Shown here: in pieces, positions 61,488 to 64,000 of the stretch
How positions within the stretch are numbered: the stretch's first letter is position 1
Layout: each line of letters starts with the position of its first letter
The notes under the pieces: generated by a model
Databases searched by the model: none
Told to the model about the DNA's origin: nothing
What the model saw: only the letters and a program-made list of their open reading frames with translations
Translations under genes and position numbers: made by a program
Origin: Anthopleura xanthogrammica
Taxonomy: Eukaryota > Cnidaria > Anthozoa > Actiniaria > Actiniidae
Reading direction: 5' to 3'
Assembly: GCA_964019055.1 (NCBI GenBank)
Contig: OZ025217.1
Span: 7,499,966 to 7,563,965, forward strand
DNA length: 64,000 nucleotides

Positions 61488-64000
61488 GCTGAGAAAATCT
61501 GAAATTTGCTGAGAATTTTCTTTTGCTCAAAACACGACGTTTTCACTGCTAAACGCAAGTTTTGGCCGAGAAAAGCACATTTTGGATGTCCAAAACACTG
61601 TTTTGCTGGAAAAAAAAAAGCTTTTTAGCCCAAAAAACTGAAAAATGGCCATTTTGGCTCTCAAAACCAGGTTTTTCGCTGACGGTGTGACCTGTTTGCT
61701 GAAACCCCCACTTCTTGCTCATGAAAATACCTCTTGAGATAAAAACACGACTTTTTGGCGAAAAAAAATGGGCTTTTGGCTGAGTAAAGGTGCTTTTTGG
61801 TCAAAAAAGGTGTTTTTTGCTGAGAAAATCTGAAATTTGCTGACAATTTTCTTTTGCTCAAAACACGACGTTTTCACTGCTAAACGCAAGTTTTGGCCGA
61901 GAAAAGCACATTTTGGATGTCCAAAACACTGTTTTGCTGGAAAAAAAAGCTTTTTAGCCCAAAAAAACTGAAAAATGGCCATTTTGGCTCTCAAAACCAG
62001 GTTTTTCGCTGACGGTGTGACCTGTTTGCTGAAACCCCCACTTCTTGCTCATGAAAATACCTCTTGAGATAAAAACACGACTTTTTGGCGAAAAAAAATG
62101 GGCTTTTGGCTGAGTAAAGGTGCTTTTTGGTCAAAAAAGGTGTTTTTTGCTGAGAAAATCTGAAATTTGCTGACAATTTTCTTTTGCTCAAAACACGACG
62201 TTTTCACTGCTAAACGCAAGTTTTGGCCGAGAAAAGCACATTTTGGATGTCCAAAACACTGTTTTGCTGGAAAAAAAAGCTTTTTAGCCCAAAAAAACTG
62301 AAAAATGGCCATTTTGGCTCTCAAAACCAGGTTTTTCGCTGACGGTGTGACCTGTTTGCTGAAACCCCCACTTCTTGCTCATGAAAATACCTCTTGAGAT
62401 AAAAACACGACTTTTTGGCGAAAAAAAATGGGCTTTTGGCTGAGTAAAGGTGCTTTTTGGTCAAAAAAGGTGTTTTTGGCTGAGAAAATCTGAAATTTGC
62501 TGAGAATTTTCTTTTGCTCAAAACACGACGTTTTCACTGCTAAACGCAAGTTTTGGCCGAGAAAAGCACATTTTGGATGTCCAAAACACTGTTTTGCTGG
62601 AAAAAAAAGCTTTTTAGCCCAAAAAACTGGAAAATGGCCATTTTGGCTCTCAAAACCAGGTTTTTCGCTGACGGTGTGACCTGTTTGCTGAAACCCCCAC
62701 TTCTTGCTCATGAAAATACCTCTTGAGATAAAAACACGACTTTTTGGCGAAAAAAAATGGGCTTTTGGCTGAGTAAAGGTGCTTTTTGGTCAAAAAAGGT
62801 GTTTTTGGCTGAGAAAATCTGAAATTTGCTGACAATTTTCTTTTGCTCAAAACACGACGTTTTCACTGCTAAACGCAAGTTTTGGCCGAGAAAAGCACAT
62901 TTTGAATGTCCAAAACACTGTTTTGCTGGGAAAAAAAGCTTTTTAGCCCAAAAAACTGAAAAATGGCCATTTTGGCTCTCAAAACCAGGTTTTTCGCTGA
63001 CGGTGTGACCTGTTTGCTGAAACCCCCACTTCTTGCTCATGAAAATACCTCTTGAGATAAAAACACGACTTTTTGGCAAAAAAAAATGGGCTTTTGGCTG
63101 AGTAAAGGTGCTTTTTGGTCAAAAAAGGTGTTTTTTGCTGAGAAAATCTGAAATTTGCTGACAATTTTCTTTTGCTCAAAACACGACGTTTTCACTGCTA
63201 AACGCAAGTTTTGGCCGAGAAAAGCACATTTTGAATGTCCAAAACACTGTTTTGCTGGGAAAAAAAGCTTTTTAGCCCAAAAAACTGAAAAATGGCCATT
63301 TTGGCTCTCAAAACCAGGTTTTTCGCTGACGGTGTGACCTGTTTGCTGAAACCCCCACTTCTTGCTCATGAAAATACCTCTTGAGATAAAAACACGACTT
63401 TTTGGCGAAAAAAAATGGGCTTTTGGCTGAGTAAAGGTGCTTTTTGGTCAAAAAAGGTGTTTTTTGCTGAGAAAATCTGAAATTTGCTGACAATTTTCTT
63501 TCGCTCAAAACACGACGTTTTCACTGCTAAATGCAAGTTTTGGCCGAGAAAAGCACATTTTGGATGTCCAAAACACTGTTTTGCTGGAAAAAAAAGCTTT
63601 TTAGCCCAAAAAACTGAAAAATGGCCATTTTGGCTCTCAAAACCAGGTTTTTCGCTGACGGTGTGACCTGTTTGCTGAAACCCCCACTTCTTGCTCATGA
63701 AAATACCTCTTGAGATAAAAACACGACTTTTTGGCGAAAAAAAATGGGGTTTTGGCTGAGTAAAAGTGCTTTTTGGTCAAAAAAGGTGTTTTTTGCTGAG
63801 AAAATCTGAAATTTGCTGACAATTTTCTTTTGCTCAAAACACGACGTTTTCACTGCTAAACGCAAGTTTTGGCCGAGAAAAGCACATTTTGGATGTCCAA
63901 AACACTGTTTTGCTGGAAAAAAAAGCTTTTTAGCCCAAAAAACTGAAAAATGGCCATTTTGGCTCTCAAAACCAGGTTTTTCGCTGACGGTGTGACCTGT
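61480..64000. repeat. 329-bp tandem satellite array, right block (7-8 monomers)
   Basis: The same satellite resumes directly after the LINE 5' end, within the tttttt-gctgag part of the monomer, which is the position at which it stopped on the other side. Monomers are standard, with minor variants: tttgaatgtcc at about 62,903 and 63,231, and an extra A in cccaaaaaaactg at about 61,960 and 62,290. The array continues past the window end. No genes are seen. Confidence 0.98.

Noticed and set aside
1..64000. CRISPR array
   Set aside because: Repeats are 329 bp, contiguous and without unique spacers. No cas genes are present, and the LINE indicates a eukaryote.
1..64000. Telomeric repeats, rRNA, tRNA or histone gene cluster
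   Set aside because: No telomere hexamer arrays, no recognisable rRNA segments, no tRNA cloverleaf with A and B boxes, and no histone-like protein in any frame.

Overview
This window is eukaryotic, probably animal, repetitive DNA. It is almost entirely one satellite array: about 185 head-to-tail copies of a ~329-bp monomer (roughly 178 before 58,868 and 7-8 after 61,480), running off both ends of the window. The single interruption is a 5'-truncated non-LTR retrotransposon (LINE) on the minus strand at 58,876-61,479. I see no host gene, tRNA, rRNA or CRISPR array. The LINE carries the C-terminal end of an APE-type endonuclease and a full reverse transcriptase of the Jockey/CR1/L2 sort common in invertebrate and aquatic animal genomes. 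That supports a metazoan (perhaps a marine invertebrate), but the species cannot be fixed from this sequence. A centromeric, pericentromeric or other heterochromatic block is the natural inference; no sequence here proves it.

Layout. 1-58,867: satellite, with monomers mostly exactly 329 bp and ~39% GC (hand count on a consensus-like copy at 36,097-36,425). Most copies carry one HindIII site. Length changes come from A-tract slippage, from gain of a 19-20 bp module (a T-tract plus an A-tract) in at least 13 monomers, and from rare deletions such as 23 bp near 7,653. Local multi-monomer duplications with spacings of 658, 659, ~677, 680, 660, 984, 986, 987 and 1005 bp are readable from private variants. 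Some variants also recur at long range (19,848 bp; 7,240 bp; ~21.4 kb). 58,868-61,487: LINE insertion with a poly(A) end, an intact 811-codon frame and a candidate 8-bp target-site duplication. 61,480-64,000: the satellite resumes in the same phase, with no target loss.

The most unusual signal is inside the monomer. Short A-tracts and T-tracts alternate for about 210 bp with a mean centre-to-centre spacing of about 10.35 bp, one helical turn. This predicts strong intrinsic curvature. The monomer seems to have grown from a ~21-bp ancestral module, which also explains the seven-residue K/F-rich pattern in open frames on both strands. The many short open frames in the array are products of this composition and are not annotated as genes.
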